DNA from: Olivibacter oleidegradans
Lineage (GTDB): Bacteria > Bacteroidota > Bacteroidia > Sphingobacteriales > Sphingobacteriaceae
DNA: 64,000 nt
Direction: 5' to 3'
Assembly: GCF_042432805.1 (NCBI RefSeq)
Contig: NZ_JBHLWO010000007.1
Location: 248,001 to 312,000, forward strand
Made by a program: the position numbers and the translations under genes
In this document: positions 62,646 through 64,000 of the stretch, piece by piece
Layout: each line of letters starts with the position of its first letter
Numbering within the stretch: the first letter of the stretch is position 1
Notes under the pieces: model-generated
Told to the model about the DNA's origin: nothing
Seen by the model: the letters and a program-made list of their open reading frames with translations, nothing else
The model's database searches: none

Positions 62646-63797
62646 TTATTTTGCTAACCGAATGCCCGTAAACTGCCAGCGTAGATTGGTCTGGAAAAAA
62701 TTTCGATACGTGAGACGACTGTGCCCGGGCGAAGTAACCGCAGAAGCTCCACGTAATACTTTTTGGTTAACCATAAATTTACCATTGTATTCACCGATCG
62801 CGCCAGGGGCCTTTTTAAATCCAGGGTAAGGTAAGTAGGCACTTTCTGTCCATTCCCAGTTTTCTCCCCAGGTAAAATTTGGCGCAGCCACCTCCCATTC
62901 AAATTCAGTAGGCAATCTTAAACCCTTCCAAGCCGCATAAGCATAAGCCTCGAAGTAACTTACATGTCGTACAGATGCTTCTAAATCAATAGGTTCCAGA
63001 CCCCGAAACGTATAATGATACCAACTATTGTCAATGAAATGCCAATAGAGGGGTGCCGTTATTTTTTCGTTTCTGACCCAGTCCCAGCCCTCGGCATGCC
63101 AATGGCGAAAATCGCTGTAACCACCATCATTTATAAATTCAAGATATTCGGCATTACTTACTAAACGGTTACTTATTTCAAATTCGTTAAGATAAGCCTT
63201 ATGTCTACCAAGTTCGTTATCAAAGCAAAAGCCATCCCCTTTAAACCCAATTTCGTAAAGTCCTTCCTTAATGCGAATAAAATCATTAGTTGATGTTGAT
63301 TTCAAAGTAGGTGGTTGATACGTGACATCATAGGCTGGAAATAGGGGATTGTGGCCCAATATATACTTAATGTCCGTATATAAAAGTTCCTGATGTTGTT
63401 CCTCGTGATGAATGCCCAATACAATTAGATTGCTTACTTCCGGCTCAAGAGGAGCCGAAAGTATTTTTAATATGGCTTCATCTACATGTTGGCGGTAGCG
63501 ATAGATATCATCAACGGTTGGTCTGCTAAGATTACCTCTATCTGTACGGATGACCCGATTGCCGATGGTTTCGTAGTAGCTGTTAAAAACGTAATTGTAA
63601 TCCGGATTAAATGGCTGATATCCCTGAACATGAGGGGTTAAAATAAAGGTCTCAAAAAACCAGGTGGTATGTCCAAGATGCCATTTAGGTGGACTCACGT
63701 CTACGATCGGTTGGACGACATAATCTTCAATCGCTAGCGGACGGCAAATATCTTCTGTTCGTTGACGAAGACTTTTATAACGAGTGTATATATCCAT
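62646..63797 (-). CDS. egtB: Sulfoxide synthase EgtB
   Basis: An iron enzyme that joins hercynine to cysteine or gamma-glutamylcysteine with oxygen. Residues 1-150 form the DinB-like domain with H43 (WHLGHTTWF) and HHEEQHQE (H131, H135) as the three-His iron site. Residues about 180-383 form the formylglycine-generating-enzyme-like domain (EFEWEVAAPNFTWGENWEWTE). Length 383 is short, as for single-module EgtB. Which thiol it uses is open. It starts 4 bp after the solute-binding gene. Confidence 0.92.
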   Translation of the reverse strand: MDIYTRYKSLRQRTEDICRPLAIEDYVVQPIVDVSPPKWHLGHTTWFFETFILTPHVQGYQPFNPDYNYVFNSYYETIGNRVIRTDRGNLSRPTVDDIYRYRQHVDEAILKILSAPLEPEVSNLIVLGIHHEEQHQELLYTDIKYILGHNPLFPAYDVTYQPPTLKSTSTNDFIRIKEGLYEIGFKGDGFCFDNELGRHKAYLNEFEISNRLVSNAEYLEFINDGGYSDFRHWHAEGWDWVRNEKITAPLYWHFIDNSWYHYTFRGLEPIDLEASVRHVSYFEAYAYAAWKGLRLPTEFEWEVAAPNFTWGENWEWTESAYLPYPGFKKAPGAIGEYNGKFMVNQKVLRGASAVTSPGHSRLTYRNFFQTNLRWQFTGIRLAK

Positions 63798-63801
63798 ATG
63801 A

Positions 63802-64000
63802 CTATTGATTTTTTAAATACTCTTTGAGATTTGATATGGTTTCAATATGAAAGGTTTCTGCCTGCTGTTTCCGCATCATGAGTGCATAGGCGTTATTAAA
63901 GCCGATAGGCTTCAGCCAGCTAATTCCGTATTTTTTTTCGAATTGGTCCTTGACATAGGCGAAGGTTTTATCTTTATCGCCACCTAATGAATCAATCGTT
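63802..64000 (-). CDS. Osmoprotectant/ergothioneine-type ABC solute-binding domain, partial
   Basis: The last 65 residues of a longer gene that continues off the right edge. The frame (stop TAG at 63802-63804) reads YGISWLKPIGFNNAYALMMR followed by a C-terminal tail. This W-L-x-P-x-G-F-N-N-x-Y-A-L pattern is typical of OpuAC/OpuBC-type binding domains for glycine betaine and choline, and also of EgtU-type ergothioneine importers. It is fused or adjacent to a permease in many relatives. Position upstream of egtB (4-bp gap) favours an ergothioneine-linked role. Confidence 0.75.
   Translation of the reverse strand, partial: TIDSLGGDKDKTFAYVKDQFEKKYGISWLKPIGFNNAYALMMRKQQAETFHIETISNLKEYLKNQ

Overview
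The window reads as the chromosome of a Sphingobacteriaceae-like member of the Bacteroidota. The signs are moderate AT-richness, Bacteroidota promoters (TTTG, about 20 bp, then TAnnTTTG) in front of many genes, almost no Shine-Dalgarno sequences, several TTG/GTG starts, TonB-dependent receptors with N-terminal carboxypeptidase-like domains, and lineage families such as DUF2851, DUF2490 and the Bacteroidota LptD. Genus cannot be fixed from the sequence alone.

Layout. 1-7 kb: a partial small membrane protein, a large outer-membrane protein (zinc-peptidase-like domain, beta-propeller, barrel), an almost gene-free 1.3 kb, a PagL-like lipid A deacylase and an LptF/LptG permease. 7-34.9 kb is mostly core genome: tgt, a GT2 glycosyltransferase, rsmG, dprA, an overlooked 49-residue protein, a beta-CASP nuclease, an ABC exporter, SAM hydrolase, phoH, purC, a STAS protein, rnz, an MCE protein with two tandem amidases divergent from lptD, cinA, a 2-oxoacid dehydrogenase E2, tatA, tex, a dicarboxylate symporter, DUF2851 and PspC. 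34.9-42.8 kb holds an ankyrin protein and two converging copies of a TonB receptor cassette. 42.8-50.4 kb: xerD, tRNA-His with promoter and terminator, a broken serine recombinase, then a probable acquired island (acyltransferase, siderophore receptor, PepSY reductase-like protein, and a HEPN-like gene cut by an in-frame stop). 50.4-64 kb: a divergent AraC/SDR pair, an unknown secreted protein, two exported hydrolases, a two-component system with its probable target operon, TerC, and an ergothioneine cluster that runs off the end.

How genes work together. Envelope building recurs: LptD, LptF/G, an MsbA-like exporter, the PagL-like deacylase, the MCE protein and two amidases. The most distinctive unit is 35.6-42.8 kb. 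Each arm has a small membrane protein (His-rich, CxxC, ending in GPP) followed by a ZnuD-like TonB receptor, and two His-rich lipoproteins lie between the arms. I infer a zinc (or other transition metal) acquisition system; that inference is untested. The two-component system at 56.4-58.3 kb and the PepSY-like/DUF2490 operon at 58.6 kb share a near-identical 24-bp upstream element whose half-sites are 11 bp apart, which links regulator to target. The right edge combines egtB and egtD with an osmoprotectant-type solute-binding protein, suggesting that synthesis and uptake of ergothioneine are coupled.

A repeat family also runs through the core region. Heptamers of the form AACnAnY (GTT-led on the other strand) fill at least five intergenic gaps, with the GTT-led form usually starting just after the stop codon of the preceding gene.
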